Origin: Noviluteimonas gilva
GTDB taxonomy: Bacteria; Pseudomonadota; Gammaproteobacteria; Xanthomonadales; Xanthomonadaceae
Direction of reading: 5' to 3'
Length of the DNA: 64,000 nt
Assembly: GCF_009740395.1 (NCBI RefSeq)
Contig: NZ_WOXT01000001.1
Coordinates: 1,358,872-1,422,871, forward strand
Below, in pieces: positions 23,200-35,124 of this stretch (positions are counted from its first letter, which is position 1; each line of letters begins with the position of its first letter). The notes under the pieces are model-generated. The model was not told where the DNA came from. It worked only from the letters and a program-made list of their open reading frames with translations, and did no database searches. The position numbers were made by a program, and so were the translations under genes.

Positions 23200-26049
23200 A
23201 TGACACGCACCATGTTGCGCGACGCAGTCGCTCGCGCCTTGTTCGCAGGCGCGACGTTCGCCATCGCCCTGCCGCTCCACGCGCAGGATGCCACCCCCGC
23301 GGACGGATCCACTGAAGCCGCTTCCACCACCGCCACCCTGCAGACGGTCACCGTCACCGGTTCGCGCATCGCGCGGACAGTGGATGTCGAAACCGCGCAG
23401 CCGGTGCAGGTCATCACGCGCGAAGAGATGCAGCGGACAGGCCTGCAATCGGTCGCCGACATCCTGCAGCAGTCCACCGCCGTCGGCTCGCCGGCGATCA
23501 GCCGGGCCGATGCGCTTTCGAGCGGCGAGGCGGTCGGCGGTTCCTACATCGACATTCGCAACCTCGGAACGCAACGAACGCTGATCCTCATCGATGGCCA
23601 GCGCCTGGGCGTGGCAACGAACGGCTACTCCGACATTTCGCAGGTTCCGACAGCAGTCGTCGAACGCATCGAAGTCCTGAAGGACGGCGCCTCGTCGATC
23701 TACGGTTCGGATGCCATCGCCGGCGTGGTCAACATCATCACGCGCAAGCGCTTCAACGGCGCGGAAGCCAATGTGTACTTCGGCGAATACGACGTCGGCG
23801 ACGGGCGCAAGCAGTCTTACGACGCCATCTTCGGCCTGACCAACGACCGTGGCTGGATCACCGCCGGCGTCGCGCACGCCCTGGAGGATCCGGTATGGGC
23901 CAAGGATCGTGAATTCACAGCCGGTGGCACCAGGAGCGCGGTGTCGCACACGGGCGTGCTGCGCGTCGACCCGAACAATCCAGGTTCCTGGCTCACCTAT
24001 GCCGGCGGCGACCCGAGGGACATGGGGAGCTACCGGCCTTACACGACGGCCGACTACGCGACGCCCAACGACCAGATGACGTTGGCGACCGGCCTGGAAC
24101 GCACGTCGGTGTTCGCCAATGCCGGCGTGGACATCAACGAAAACCTGACGCTCGTCGTCGATGCCCTCTACAACCACCGCGATTCGATGCAGCAAATCGC
24201 AGGTTACCCGTGGCGTTCCTCCGGGACCAACCTGCTCTCGGGCGACAGCTACTACAACCCGACCGGCCAGGACGTGCATTACTTCCGCCGTACGTGGGAA
24301 GTGCCGCGTGTGACCGAGAACAAGTCCACGACGCAGCGCATCGGCGCGAAGCTCGAAGGCCGGTTCGACATGCGCGATCTTCCATGGTCCTTCGACACCG
24401 GCTTCTACCAGAATACGTACCGCTCGGAGAAAGACGGCACGGGCAACCTGTTGATCCCGGCCGTGCAGAAGGCGACGGGTGCGTCGTGGTTCAATCCGGC
24501 GACCAACCGCGTCGAGTGCGGCAGCGCCGCCAATCCCATCGACTACGGTTCGAACTACGGCGCGGGCCAATGCATTCCCTGGAATCCGCTCGCGCCGCAC
24601 GGCAGCGGCGTCGCCGGTTCGCTCGCCGATCCCGCGTTGCAGTCGTATCTGATGCCCGTCGGGCATGACGTCGGCGAGACCGAGACGACCTCGATGTTCC
24701 TCAATGCCGCAGGCGTGCTCGCAGAGTTGCCTGCCGGCGACCTCGGCCTCGCCGTGGGTTACGAACACCGTCGCGAACGCGGCTGGTTCTCGCCCGACGC
24801 GCTGCGCCAGACGGGCCTGTCGACCGACCTGGGTTCCGGCAACAGTGGTGGCGAGTACCACCTCGATGAGATGTACTTCGAAGCGAACGTCCCGCTGCTG
24901 GCCGACAAGCCCTTCGCGCAGACGCTCTCGCTCAACCTCGCCTCACGATATTCGAACTACAGCAACTTCGGTTCGACGATCAACAGCAAGGTCGGTTTCG
25001 AATGGCGCCCGATCACCGACCTGCTGGTCCGCGGCACCTGGGGCGAAGGCTTCCGTGCGCCGACGATCGATGATCTGTACGGGCCGAACAACCAGAGCTT
25101 CGTGTTCTACACCGATCCGTGCGATTCGCGCTTCGGCTCCGCGCGCGACAGTGCCGCGTGCGCAGCCGCCGTACCGCCGGGCTATGAGCAGATCGCGCAA
25201 GGCGGCGTGCCGGCAACCGGCCCGAACGCGCAATCGAACGAGCCCTTCCTGTCGGGCTCCAACCCGAACCTGCAGCCCGAGCAGTCGCGCAACACGACGG
25301 TCGGCACGGTGTTCAGCCCGAGCCAGGTCGAAGGCCTCAACGTGAGCCTGGATTGGTGGAAGGTGCGCGTCGACGACGCGATCATGGCCGACACTGCGAC
25401 GGCGATCCTCAACGACTGCTACGTTCGCAACGTCGCAAGCAGTTGCGCACGTTTCACCCGCGATCCGCTGACGGGCGAAGTCACGAGCCTCACCTACACC
25501 GTCGACAACGTCGCGTACTTCGAAACCGCGGGCTACGATCTCGGCGTGACCTATCGCTTCCCCACGCGATCCTGGGGCACGGTGGGCTTTGCGTGGGATG
25601 CGACTTATGTCGACTACTACGAGGCGAAATCGAGCACCGATGCGTCGGTGGCGACGCAATACACCGGCTGGGCCGGCTACTTCCGCCTGCGTTCGAACCT
25701 CAGCGCGGACTGGAGCCTGGGCAACTACGGCTTCCGCTGGACGGCGCGTTACTACTCCGCGATGTACGAGGACTGCGATCCGACAAGCCGTTTCTGCAGC
25801 GATCCTACCTTCGCTGCGCCGTACACCAATGGTGCGATCTCCCCCCGCCACCGCGTCGGCTCCAATACCTTCAACGACGTGCAGTTCCGCTATTCGACGC
25901 CCTGGCAATCGACCGTGTCGCTCGGCGTGAACAACGTCTTCGACAAGGTAGGCCCCACCATGTACACCCAGCCGAACAGTAGCTTCAATTACTACGGCGG
26001 CTTCGACATCGGGCGGTTCCTGTACGTGCAGTACCAACAAAAGTTCTGA
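23200..26049 (+). CDS. TonB-dependent outer-membrane receptor
   Basis: 949 residues. A signal peptide (about 1-29, ending PLHAQ) is followed by the LQTVTVTGSRIARTVDVET region that precedes the plug. The plug domain is readable: VQVITREEMQRTGLQSVADILQQS, TLILIDGQRLG, VERIEVLKDGASSIYGSDAIAGVVNIIT. A 22-strand barrel follows and closes with the typical terminal phenylalanine (YVQYQQKF). GGAGAG stands ahead of the ATG. The long VTVTGSRI-type plug is of the class expanded in Xanthomonadaceae and Caulobacter for plant or protein-derived substrates. No substrate-specific neighbour is present, so the ligand is unknown. The gene is flanked by hairpins and looks monocistronic. Confidence 0.93.
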   Translation: MTRTMLRDAVARALFAGATFAIALPLHAQDATPADGSTEAASTTATLQTVTVTGSRIARTVDVETAQPVQVITREEMQRTGLQSVADILQQSTAVGSPAISRADALSSGEAVGGSYIDIRNLGTQRTLILIDGQRLGVATNGYSDISQVPTAVVERIEVLKDGASSIYGSDAIAGVVNIITRKRFNGAEANVYFGEYDVGDGRKQSYDAIFGLTNDRGWITAGVAHALEDPVWAKDREFTAGGTRSAVSHTGVLRVDPNNPGSWLTYAGGDPRDMGSYRPYTTADYATPNDQMTLATGLERTSVFANAGVDINENLTLVVDALYNHRDSMQQIAGYPWRSSGTNLLSGDSYYNPTGQDVHYFRRTWEVPRVTENKSTTQRIGAKLEGRFDMRDLPWSFDTGFYQNTYRSEKDGTGNLLIPAVQKATGASWFNPATNRVECGSAANPIDYGSNYGAGQCIPWNPLAPHGSGVAGSLADPALQSYLMPVGHDVGETETTSMFLNAAGVLAELPAGDLGLAVGYEHRRERGWFSPDALRQTGLSTDLGSGNSGGEYHLDEMYFEANVPLLADKPFAQTLSLNLASRYSNYSNFGSTINSKVGFEWRPITDLLVRGTWGEGFRAPTIDDLYGPNNQSFVFYTDPCDSRFGSARDSAACAAAVPPGYEQIAQGGVPATGPNAQSNEPFLSGSNPNLQPEQSRNTTVGTVFSPSQVEGLNVSLDWWKVRVDDAIMADTATAILNDCYVRNVASSCARFTRDPLTGEVTSLTYTVDNVAYFETAGYDLGVTYRFPTRSWGTVGFAWDATYVDYYEAKSSTDASVATQYTGWAGYFRLRSNLSADWSLGNYGFRWTARYYSAMYEDCDPTSRFCSDPTFAAPYTNGAISPRHRVGSNTFNDVQFRYSTPWQSTVSLGVNNVFDKVGPTMYTQPNSSFNYYGGFDIGRFLYVQYQQKF

Positions 26050-26070
26050 TCGCTCACGCGTCGTGTAATT

Positions 26071-26094
26071 CGAAGCGGCCTACGGGCCGCTTCG
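26071..26094 (+). terminator. Terminator with a UACG tetraloop after the TonB receptor
   Basis: CGAAGCGGCC (26071-26080), loop TACG (26081-26084), GGCCGCTTCG (26085-26094): a perfect 10-bp stem capped by a C(UACG)G tetraloop, one of the most stable RNA loops, followed by TCTTTCC. It starts 22 bases after the receptor stop codon. Confidence 0.85.
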
Positions 26095-26224
26095 TCTTTC
26101 CGGTGTCGAAACGTCGATTCGCTTTGCACGCAGGTTTCAGTGCGATGCGGCGGATTGCGCCGATTGCCGTGAAGGCTCTCCAACGCGCCAACTCACTCGT
26201 GTCACATCGAACGAGGAGTAAGCG

Positions 26225-28327
26225 ATGCAAGGTCCAGCACGACACATCGGCGTCGTCCTCCTGCTGCTCGTGCCCGGGCTCGCGACCGGCGATGCACAAG
26301 CCAAAATGATGAGCGGGCCGGGTTGGCAATGTCACGCAGTGGGGATCGGGGTCGGGGGTGGTGACATCAATTGGGGTTGGCATTGCATATCCGATGGCGG
26401 GGGCGGTGGCGCAAGCTCCGGTGGGCCTCCCGGTGGAGGCGGAGGCGGCGGGGGTGGCGCAAACAATGGCGCCCAGCCTCCCGCTACAGCCAAGGAACAG
26501 GAAACCGACGACAGGATCGATGCTTCTTCCTGTGGCGAGACTGCCGGCAACCCGGTCGTGCTCTACACAGGCAACAAGGTGGAGCCGGAACTGGACTTCG
26601 CGGCTGGCGGCGAAATGGGGCTTTACCTGCGCCGAACTTACAACCGCATGTGGAGCGGCGTGGGCTTGTTCGGCAAGCACTGGCTGAGCACCTTCGATTA
26701 TTCGCTCGCATTCTCCAGCGGCATGGCGTGGGCGCAGCGGCCGGATGGAAGGCGCATCAAGTTCGTTGCAGCCTCGGCAAATCGGTGGAATGCGGAAAGC
26801 GGGCCTGCGGCTTTCCAGATCACCAAGCATGCCGACGGCAGCTACACGCTGCACAACGACGAGCGCGGCACGGAGATCTACAACGCGGATGGTTACATCA
26901 CGCAGCGTGTCAACGAGCAGGGCGTGAAGTGGACCTTCGCGTACAGCGGAAAGTACCTCCAGCGTGTCACGCATTCCTCCGGTCGAAGCGTGCAGTTGGC
27001 CTGGACGAACGGCCAGTTGACGCAAGTCACCGACCCTGCCGGCAACGTCTACAAATATTCGTACGCAGCCGACATCTTCGGTGCCGGCCGGGGCCGTCTT
27101 GCCACCACAACGTTGCCGGGAAGCCCGACCACGACGGTGACGTATCACTACGAGGACGATCGTCATGCAGGTGCGCTCACGGGCAAATCGCTGAACGGCG
27201 TTCGCTACTCGACGTTCGCCTACGACGGCGAGGGCAGGGCAGCATCCACGGAACACGCGGGTGGCGTTGCGCGCCACACCTTCGCCTACGCAGTCGAAGG
27301 CACTGAAACGGTCCCGACGCCGCCACCGCCGCCGCCACCGGGTGGCTTCTTCAGTGATGAAGAACGGGGTGGGTTCTGCACGCACAAGATGTGCACGCTG
27401 CCCCGCTCTGGCAGCGGTCCATCCACGCAAGTGCGGCCGACCCGCTTTCGCGTGACGGAAACCAACCCACTTGGGCTGAAGACCACGCACCTTTACGAAG
27501 ACGGAAAGAAAGTCTCCGTCACCGGTCAGGCGTCCGTGAGCTGCGCCGCGCGATATCGCGAGCTCACGTACGACGCCAACGGCTTCCAGGACATCGTCAG
27601 CGATTTCACCGATCGCCTCACGGACTTCGATCATGACGCCGAAGGCCGCCTCCTCAAGACGATCGAGGCAGTGGGAACGCCTGTCGCTCGAACGACGCAG
27701 ATGGAATGGCATGACGCCAGTAATCGCCTCCTGCGCGTCACGGTGCTTGGCGATCACGAAACGCGCTACACATGGCACGCCAACGGACGGGTCGCGTCGG
27801 AAGCGATCACCAACTTGTCGGAGAACGGAGTCCGGGGGCTGACGCGCACGACGACCCATCGATACACGCACCACGGCAATGGCCTGCTTGCGACCCACGA
27901 AGTCGACGGGCCGCTTCCGAATGACACGATCACATCGACCTACGATGCGACAGGCGACTTGCTGCGCGTCGAAAATGATCTCGGTCACGTTACGCGCTAT
28001 GCGCAATTCAACGGGCTCGGCCAGCCCGGTCGCATCACGAGCCCGGCGGGCGCAGTGCATGAGTACGTCTACGACGCACGGGGGCGTGTTGTCGTCGAGC
28101 GCACCTATCCGAACGGCGCGCTGGTTGAAACGCGCTACGTGTACGGCGAGAACGGCCTGCCCGATACGATCCACACCGCTGACGGCAACACCGTCATGTA
28201 CCACTACGACGCTGCGCGCCGCCTGATCCAGGAAGACCGCACCGACCCAGACGGCACCTTCGCGGTGCGTCGCATCACCTACAACGCGCTGTCGCAGCCG
28301 ACCCGAATCGAAGTCGGGCGGGACTGA
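26225..28327 (+). CDS. RHS/YD-repeat protein with Sec signal (N-terminal half)
   Basis: 700 residues. A signal peptide (about 1-26, ending GDAQA) precedes a Cys/Gly-rich segment with a nearly pure glycine run (58-79). A DUF6531-like entry ([25 protein letters not shown]...RRTYN, about 109-140) leads into YD repeats (for example [31 protein letters not shown]). A second linker, [11 protein letters not shown] at about 364-374, interrupts the repeats. The frame stops at RIEVGRD in mid-repeat without an RHS core; matching repeats resume at 28.79 kb in the next RHS ORF. This suggests one ancestral gene now in two parts. No PAAR domain is visible, so export is probably through Sec. Confidence 0.85.
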   Translation: MQGPARHIGVVLLLLVPGLATGDAQAKMMSGPGWQCHAVGIGVGGGDINWGWHCISDGGGGGASSGGPPGGGGGGGGGANNGAQPPATAKEQETDDRIDASSCGETAGNPVVLYTGNKVEPELDFAAGGEMGLYLRRTYNRMWSGVGLFGKHWLSTFDYSLAFSSGMAWAQRPDGRRIKFVAASANRWNAESGPAAFQITKHADGSYTLHNDERGTEIYNADGYITQRVNEQGVKWTFAYSGKYLQRVTHSSGRSVQLAWTNGQLTQVTDPAGNVYKYSYAADIFGAGRGRLATTTLPGSPTTTVTYHYEDDRHAGALTGKSLNGVRYSTFAYDGEGRAASTEHAGGVARHTFAYAVEGTETVPTPPPPPPPGGFFSDEERGGFCTHKMCTLPRSGSGPSTQVRPTRFRVTETNPLGLKTTHLYEDGKKVSVTGQASVSCAARYRELTYDANGFQDIVSDFTDRLTDFDHDAEGRLLKTIEAVGTPVARTTQMEWHDASNRLLRVTVLGDHETRYTWHANGRVASEAITNLSENGVRGLTRTTTHRYTHHGNGLLATHEVDGPLPNDTITSTYDATGDLLRVENDLGHVTRYAQFNGLGQPGRITSPAGAVHEYVYDARGRVVVERTYPNGALVETRYVYGENGLPDTIHTADGNTVMYHYDAARRLIQEDRTDPDGTFAVRRITYNALSQPTRIEVGRD

Positions 28328-28369
28328 TATGCGTGCGTCGATCTCTTCAGATTCGAGGACCCGAACCCA

Positions 28370-28741
28370 ATGCGCATCCCGATACTCGTCGCATCCACGG
28401 CGGCGCTCTTGGCCGCGACGCCAGCCCTAGCGAACAATCCCGCCCTGCCGCCGCTCGAGGGCGCCGACGCAGGGCTGGCCACGCTGTCGACGTCCGAGCA
28501 TCTGGCCGGACTCGTCAAGCGCATCTATCCCGTCGCCGACGGCACCGTCTATTTCCGGCTCGTCGGCGCGTGCAAGACCGTCACGTACTTCCACTTCTCG
28601 ACCACCTCGCAGGCCGGCCGGAACTGGTACGCGATGCTGCTGAGTGCATCGGCGACCGCGCGCCCGGTGCGCATCTCTCTGCCGCAGCCTTGCAGCGACG
28701 CGGAACACCAGGCGGTCCAATACGTGTTCCAGGATCCATGA
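28370..28741 (+). CDS. Small secreted protein inside the RHS locus
   Basis: 123 residues with a clear signal peptide ([21 protein letters not shown]) and a compact mature domain of about 100 residues: [30 protein letters not shown] and a single later Cys (QPCSDAEHQ) ending [10 protein letters not shown]. The two mature cysteines could form one disulfide. GAGG precedes the ATG. The TGA overlaps the ATG of the second RHS ORF (ATGA). It lies exactly between the two RHS parts. I recall similar small secreted proteins beside RHS genes in Lysobacter-like genomes, but cannot name the family; it could be a chaperone, an immunity protein or a passenger. Confidence 0.75.
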   Translation: MRIPILVASTAALLAATPALANNPALPPLEGADAGLATLSTSEHLAGLVKRIYPVADGTVYFRLVGACKTVTYFHFSTTSQAGRNWYAMLLSASATARPVRISLPQPCSDAEHQAVQYVFQDP

Positions 28742-30963
28742 CGATCGTCGCGGGGCTGGCCGCAACGCTCGCCGTCACTCAGGTGGCCACCTATCAATAC
28801 GACGAACTCGGACGGCTGATCGCCGAACGCAGCGGCGTGGAGGGCAAGCTCGTTGCCGGTAGGTCATATGACGTTGAGGGCCGCCTTGTCGAAGTCGTCG
28901 ACGGCAATGGACACAAGACGCGGCTGACGTACGATGCGTTGGGGCGCGTCGCGACGTCGACCGATGCCATGGGCGGCGTTACGCGGCTGACCTATGACGC
29001 AGGCGATCGGACGACGGCTGTCGTCGATCCGCGCGGCTTGTCCACGACGTATCGCTACAACGGGCTCGGCGATCTGCTGGAACTGCGCAGCCCGGATACC
29101 GGAACGACGACGCATGCCTACAGCGCAGGCGGGCTTCTAACTCGAACAGTGCGCAACGATGCGAGCGCCATCGACTATGCGTACGACGCGTTGGGTCGCG
29201 TGGTTGCGGTTACTGGCGGATCGGACCAAAGGACGTTCGCCTACGACACGTGCGGCGCAGGCTTCCTGTGCGAAGCGACGACGCTCAATGGCGGCGCTGT
29301 CCAGGCATCCACGCGGTTCACGTATCGCGCCGACGGCGTCGTACGCACTCGCACGGACACGGCGCAGGGCGTTGCCGACACGACCAAGCACCATTTCGAT
29401 GCCTTGGGTAGGGTGACAAAACTCGAGTATCCAAGTGGTTCGTCGATCACCTACGCGTATGACATGGGCCGGCTGAGCAAGCTGACGGCAACGCACGGCG
29501 GACAGACGCAAACCGTCATCGAGGACATCCGCTACCGCCCGTTCGGCGGACCGGAATCGTGGACCTACGGCAATGGCCTGAAACGCCGCTACAACATCGA
29601 CGACAACCGGCGCCTGTTCGGCGTAAGTGCCGTGGACGATGCCAATGGCAAAGTCGCGCAAAGCCTGACTTACGGATTCGAAGCGGCCGATCGCATCAAT
29701 GCAATCACCAACGCCGCCGGAGAGCCGGGAAAGCAAACCTTCCTCTACGACGCGCAGGGCCGGCTCACGCAGGATGTGATCGTCGGGACGGGAGGGGCAA
29801 GAACCTCAACCCACGACGCCAACGGCAACCGCACCTCGCACACCTGGGGCGGCGCCGTCGCGCAACACGCGATCGATCCCTATAGCAACCGCCTTCTGGC
29901 GATCGGTGGGACGGCGAACCCAGCGCGACATCACACCTACGTCTACGACAAGCGCGGGAACCGGATCAGCGATACGACCGTGGGCGTCACGACGCAACTG
30001 CAGTACGACGCATTCGACAGGCTGCGCAACCTAACGCGCCCAACGGACGTGGAAGTGTGCGAATCGTACGGCGCGTGCAAGGCGCTGCCGGCGGGTTCGA
30101 CGCAGCACACGGTCAACGCACTCGACCAGCGCGTCGCAAAGTCGGATGCCGCAGGTTCGAAGCGATTCGTTTATGGCAACCAGACGAAACTGTTGGCGGA
30201 ACACGGCCCCGGTGGTTGGACCGATTACCTCTGGTTCGGCGGCGAATTGGTCGGCCTGCTAACACCAAGCGCAGGAAGCATCGTCGCCTGGTATGACGAC
30301 CTGCCGATCACCGTGGGGCATCCCGGCGTCAAGTTCGTGCACAGCGATCACCTCGGGCGCCCGGAAGTGGTGACGAGTGGAACCCAAGTGCAGGTGTGGC
30401 GTGCGAAGAACTTCGCGTTCGACCGGCATGTCGCGCTCGACCTGATCGGCGGTCTGAACATCGGATTTCCGGGGCAGTACTACGACGCGGAAAGTGACCT
30501 GTGGTCGAACGGGTTCCGTGATCTGGATTTGAAGGCAGGGCGCTATTTGCAATCTGATCCATTGGGGTTAATTGCCGGAATCAACATGTATGCCTATGTC
30601 GGCGGGAATCCAATCAAATACATTGACCCCAGCGGGTTGGGGCCGGTTTCGTTTGGTGTCTGCACTGCTGCCAATATTCTTAAGCAAGGGTACGACTTGT
30701 GGGAGGCGTCGCAGTCGCCTCCGGCTGTCCAGAGGCTGACAGAAGAGATATATGAGGTCGGAAGGCAGCTGAAGGAGTGCCCTGTTGAAGACAACGATCG
30801 CTACCTCGAACTCCAGTCAAAGTTAGACGGCTTGGGGCAACAGCTTCTCACTGAGACCTCCAAGCACGCTGGGTCGAATGTGGGTACGTCCTGGCAGCAA
30901 GGTATGGATGCAGCGATTTGGGAGTCTGCCTGTCTGCTCGCATTGTTGCCGGTGCTGCCATGA
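28738..30963 (+). CDS. RHS/YD-repeat protein with RHS core and variable tail
   Basis: 741 residues. It lacks its own DUF6531 and signal domain: after a short hydrophobic lead ([17 protein letters not shown]) it goes straight into YD repeats ([29 protein letters not shown]). The RHS-associated core closes the shell at about 585-634 ([49 protein letters not shown]). The 107-residue tail after that (635-741) differs in composition: GC falls, and it is predicted to be helical or coiled with a hydrophobic end ([14 protein letters not shown]). In polymorphic toxins this is the position of the toxin domain; I recognise no catalytic motif in it. The TGA overlaps the next gene (ATGA). Confidence 0.85.
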   Translation: MTIVAGLAATLAVTQVATYQYDELGRLIAERSGVEGKLVAGRSYDVEGRLVEVVDGNGHKTRLTYDALGRVATSTDAMGGVTRLTYDAGDRTTAVVDPRGLSTTYRYNGLGDLLELRSPDTGTTTHAYSAGGLLTRTVRNDASAIDYAYDALGRVVAVTGGSDQRTFAYDTCGAGFLCEATTLNGGAVQASTRFTYRADGVVRTRTDTAQGVADTTKHHFDALGRVTKLEYPSGSSITYAYDMGRLSKLTATHGGQTQTVIEDIRYRPFGGPESWTYGNGLKRRYNIDDNRRLFGVSAVDDANGKVAQSLTYGFEAADRINAITNAAGEPGKQTFLYDAQGRLTQDVIVGTGGARTSTHDANGNRTSHTWGGAVAQHAIDPYSNRLLAIGGTANPARHHTYVYDKRGNRISDTTVGVTTQLQYDAFDRLRNLTRPTDVEVCESYGACKALPAGSTQHTVNALDQRVAKSDAAGSKRFVYGNQTKLLAEHGPGGWTDYLWFGGELVGLLTPSAGSIVAWYDDLPITVGHPGVKFVHSDHLGRPEVVTSGTQVQVWRAKNFAFDRHVALDLIGGLNIGFPGQYYDAESDLWSNGFRDLDLKAGRYLQSDPLGLIAGINMYAYVGGNPIKYIDPSGLGPVSFGVCTAANILKQGYDLWEASQSPPAVQRLTEEIYEVGRQLKECPVEDNDRYLELQSKLDGLGQQLLTETSKHAGSNVGTSWQQGMDAAIWESACLLALLPVLP

Positions 30964-31325
30964 CTCTGAAAAACGTTACACGACTTCCCCAAAAACTGGC
31001 CTACTTGATGTGGGGCATTGCTTGCCTTGCAGCCGGTCTCCTGATGGATGGACACCAGGTGCTTAAGCCATTTCAGGAGCAAACGTTAGCGGTTCAGTTA
31101 GGCGCATGGCTTGGGCTATTCGCGTTCGCCATTGCTGCAATCTTTAGCTGCTTTCTCGTTGTGGTTTCGCTGAGAACCAAGTCCATTCAGTGGCCCATGG
31201 AGCTGCTGCCATGGCCAGCGAAATCTAACTCGACTTCCATTTTGGCATTTCGAGCGTCTTGCAGCGTGTGTGCCCTCGCGTTTCTAGCATTTTGCGCCCT
31301 GTTTCTGACCATCCTTTCGAATTAG
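30960..31325 (+). CDS. Three-helix membrane protein, candidate immunity protein
   Basis: 121 residues, with three clear membrane segments ([58 protein letters not shown]) and short basic loops. Its ATG overlaps the stop of the RHS ORF. In polymorphic-toxin loci this is the standard place for the cognate immunity gene. A membrane-embedded immunity protein would fit a toxin acting on or through the inner membrane. GC content is about 50% in parts, well below the flanks, in keeping with a swapped module. The role rests on context only. Confidence 0.65.
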   Translation: MTLKNVTRLPQKLAYLMWGIACLAAGLLMDGHQVLKPFQEQTLAVQLGAWLGLFAFAIAAIFSCFLVVVSLRTKSIQWPMELLPWPAKSNSTSILAFRASCSVCALAFLAFCALFLTILSN

Positions 31326-31390
31326 CACTATGTCGGTCCGAAGCCAACAAACAAGCTTGACCAGTCAGCGCCCATGTCGTGATCACTTGC

Positions 31391-31732
31391 ATGACGCTTA
31401 CCTTGCCGGTGCACTTGCCCATGAACGCAACTAAGCCATCTTGGACTCGTAGTGCCTACTTGGTGACCGCGGGACTTGCCTTCTGCTTCGCCGTCATCGT
31501 GTGCATTGATTATTCGCAGACGCGTGAGTCGTATTTGGCCGTTGGATTCAATGACGGTCAAATTGATCAGAGAGTGCAAATCATGCAGAAAATCAGGCGC
31601 TCTATGCAGGTAGATAGCTGCAAGGACCACGCCCAAGCAAAAAAGCTCACGCAGTTCGTCTCCGTTAAAGCGCGCGCGATACACGCCTACGTTGAAGTTG
31701 ACGGGGGCGCGCGCTCTTGCGAGTGGGAATAG
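31391..31732 (+). CDS. Single-span membrane protein in RHS downstream region
   Basis: 113 residues from the ATG at 31391, or 103 from the ATG at 31421; neither has a convincing ribosome site. A membrane helix (YLVTAGLAFCFAVIVCIDY) is followed by about 70 polar residues, predicted extracytoplasmic, with two cysteines (VDSCKDHA and SCEWE at the very end). No homologue is recognised. It lies 65 bases after the candidate immunity gene in the same low-GC patch, so it may be a second or relic immunity gene. Confidence 0.5.
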   Translation: MTLTLPVHLPMNATKPSWTRSAYLVTAGLAFCFAVIVCIDYSQTRESYLAVGFNDGQIDQRVQIMQKIRRSMQVDSCKDHAQAKKLTQFVSVKARAIHAYVEVDGGARSCEWE

Positions 31733-31821
31733 GTCGATAAACGGAGCATGACAAGTGCCGTCAGAATGCCATCTCACGTATGCGTAATCGCGAGCGCTGG
31801 TCAGGTTGTGGCGCCGACGCC

Positions 31822-31953
31822 ATGAATAGATATGCTCGCGAAGAGAATGTAGTGAGGAGCACCAAAGGAAGTCGCGTTTGTTTCTGGGTGGTGGTGTCGT
31901 CGCTCTTTGTGTCCGGCGTAATTCTGAAGCTTGAGCCTCTGGCCCATCGTTGA
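31822..31953 (+). CDS. 43-residue putative membrane miniprotein
   Basis: ATG at 31822, TGA at 31951-31953. The peptide has a basic N-terminus (MNRYAREENVVRSTKGSR) and one membrane helix (VCFWVVVSSLFVSGVILKL). Its stop shares a base with the next ATG (TGATG), which argues for translational coupling. A 25-codon frame at 31748-31825 ends in ATGA at its own start. It is too short for statistical support, and the composition matches the surrounding low-GC segment. Confidence 0.35.
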   Translation: MNRYAREENVVRSTKGSRVCFWVVVSSLFVSGVILKLEPLAHR

Positions 31954-32192
31954 TGAACGTGGGCGTCATCCTGGCTTTGTGTGTGTTCACGATAGGAGCT
32001 TGCTACTCCACCTACCTCGGCATCGGATCGTTTGTCTCAGGGCAATTTCCGGCACCGCACGCCAAGGTGTCCGTGGATTGCAAGGTCGTACGCGGAATCA
32101 AGGCAACCGTTTGTAGTTTGAGCAAGACGCTGGCGGGAATCTGCATGGCCATCTTCACAACCATGATCGCCTTGGTGTCGTTTGTCCGTTGA
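31953..32192 (+). CDS. 79-residue two-helix membrane protein
   Basis: It begins MNVGVILALCVFTIGACY, with a second helix AGICMAIFTTMIALVSF near the C-terminus. Between them a polar loop of about 35 residues has two cysteines (VDCK, TVCSL). The start ATG is joined to the 43-residue ORF upstream by TGATG. It is the last ORF of the lower-GC patch that follows the RHS tail. No family is recognised. Small membrane proteins in this position are often immunity or toxin-accessory proteins, but there is no direct evidence. Confidence 0.5.
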   Translation: MNVGVILALCVFTIGACYSTYLGIGSFVSGQFPAPHAKVSVDCKVVRGIKATVCSLSKTLAGICMAIFTTMIALVSFVR

Positions 32193-32264
32193 CACGCCGA
32201 ACGTGCGGAGAAGGGGTCGGCCGCTGGGGCGGGGCCACTTTCCTGTTTGCCTGAATGGCGTATC

Positions 32265-32288
32265 GCTCCATGCGGCAACGCATGGAGC
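32265..32288 (+). terminator. Hairpin with GCAA (GNRA) tetraloop
   Basis: GCTCCATGCG (32265-32274), loop GCAA, CGCATGGAGC (32279-32288): a perfect 10-bp stem with a GNRA tetraloop. It closes the RHS-associated region 93 bases before the aminopeptidase ATG. No T-tract follows, so it may be an mRNA end-stabiliser or the leader of the aminopeptidase transcript rather than an intrinsic terminator. Confidence 0.5.
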
Positions 32289-32380
32289 AGACGTGAGTCA
32301 CGTTCACTAGGACTTTCGTCATGGGTCCATTCGGGGACCCCCACGTACTCTCGGCGGCTTCGTCCCTGGAGCCATCATCG

Positions 32381-35077
<2,697 letters not shown>

Positions 35078-35096
35078 GCGAAGGCACGCGCGGCCG

Positions 35097-35124
35097 GGGG
35101 CGCATCGCGGGTAGGATGCGCCCC
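35097..35124 (+). promoter_or_regulatory. Hairpin and -10-like box abutting the prmC start
   Basis: GGGGCGCATC (35097-35106) pairs perfectly with GATGCGCCCC (35115-35124), whose last base touches the prmC ATG. The loop holds GCGGGTAG. The -10-like hexamer TAGGAT at 35112-35117 ends seven bases before the ATG, which would make the message leaderless. Alternatively AGGA at 35113-35116 is a ribosome site partly hidden in the stem. The hairpin may also end the aminopeptidase transcript. Confidence 0.5.

Noticed and set aside
26054..28204. 716-codon minus-strand frame
   Set aside because: Antisense to the RHS N-terminal ORF, whose YD repeats and signal peptide are unmistakable.
26621..30600. YD repeats as possible DNA-level tandem or CRISPR repeats
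   Set aside because: The repetition is at protein level (YD motifs about 20 residues apart); the bases differ between copies and there are no constant repeats with spacers.
31748..31825. 25-codon plus-strand frame ending in ATGA at the 43-residue ORF
   Set aside because: Too short and without a ribosome site or hydrophobic pattern; mentioned only as part of the overlapping chain.
31328..31990. 220-codon minus-strand frame across the low-GC island
   Set aside because: It has no recognisable domain, is His/Arg-rich and covers plus-strand ORFs with clear membrane helices. I judge it a shadow, though with less certainty than the others.
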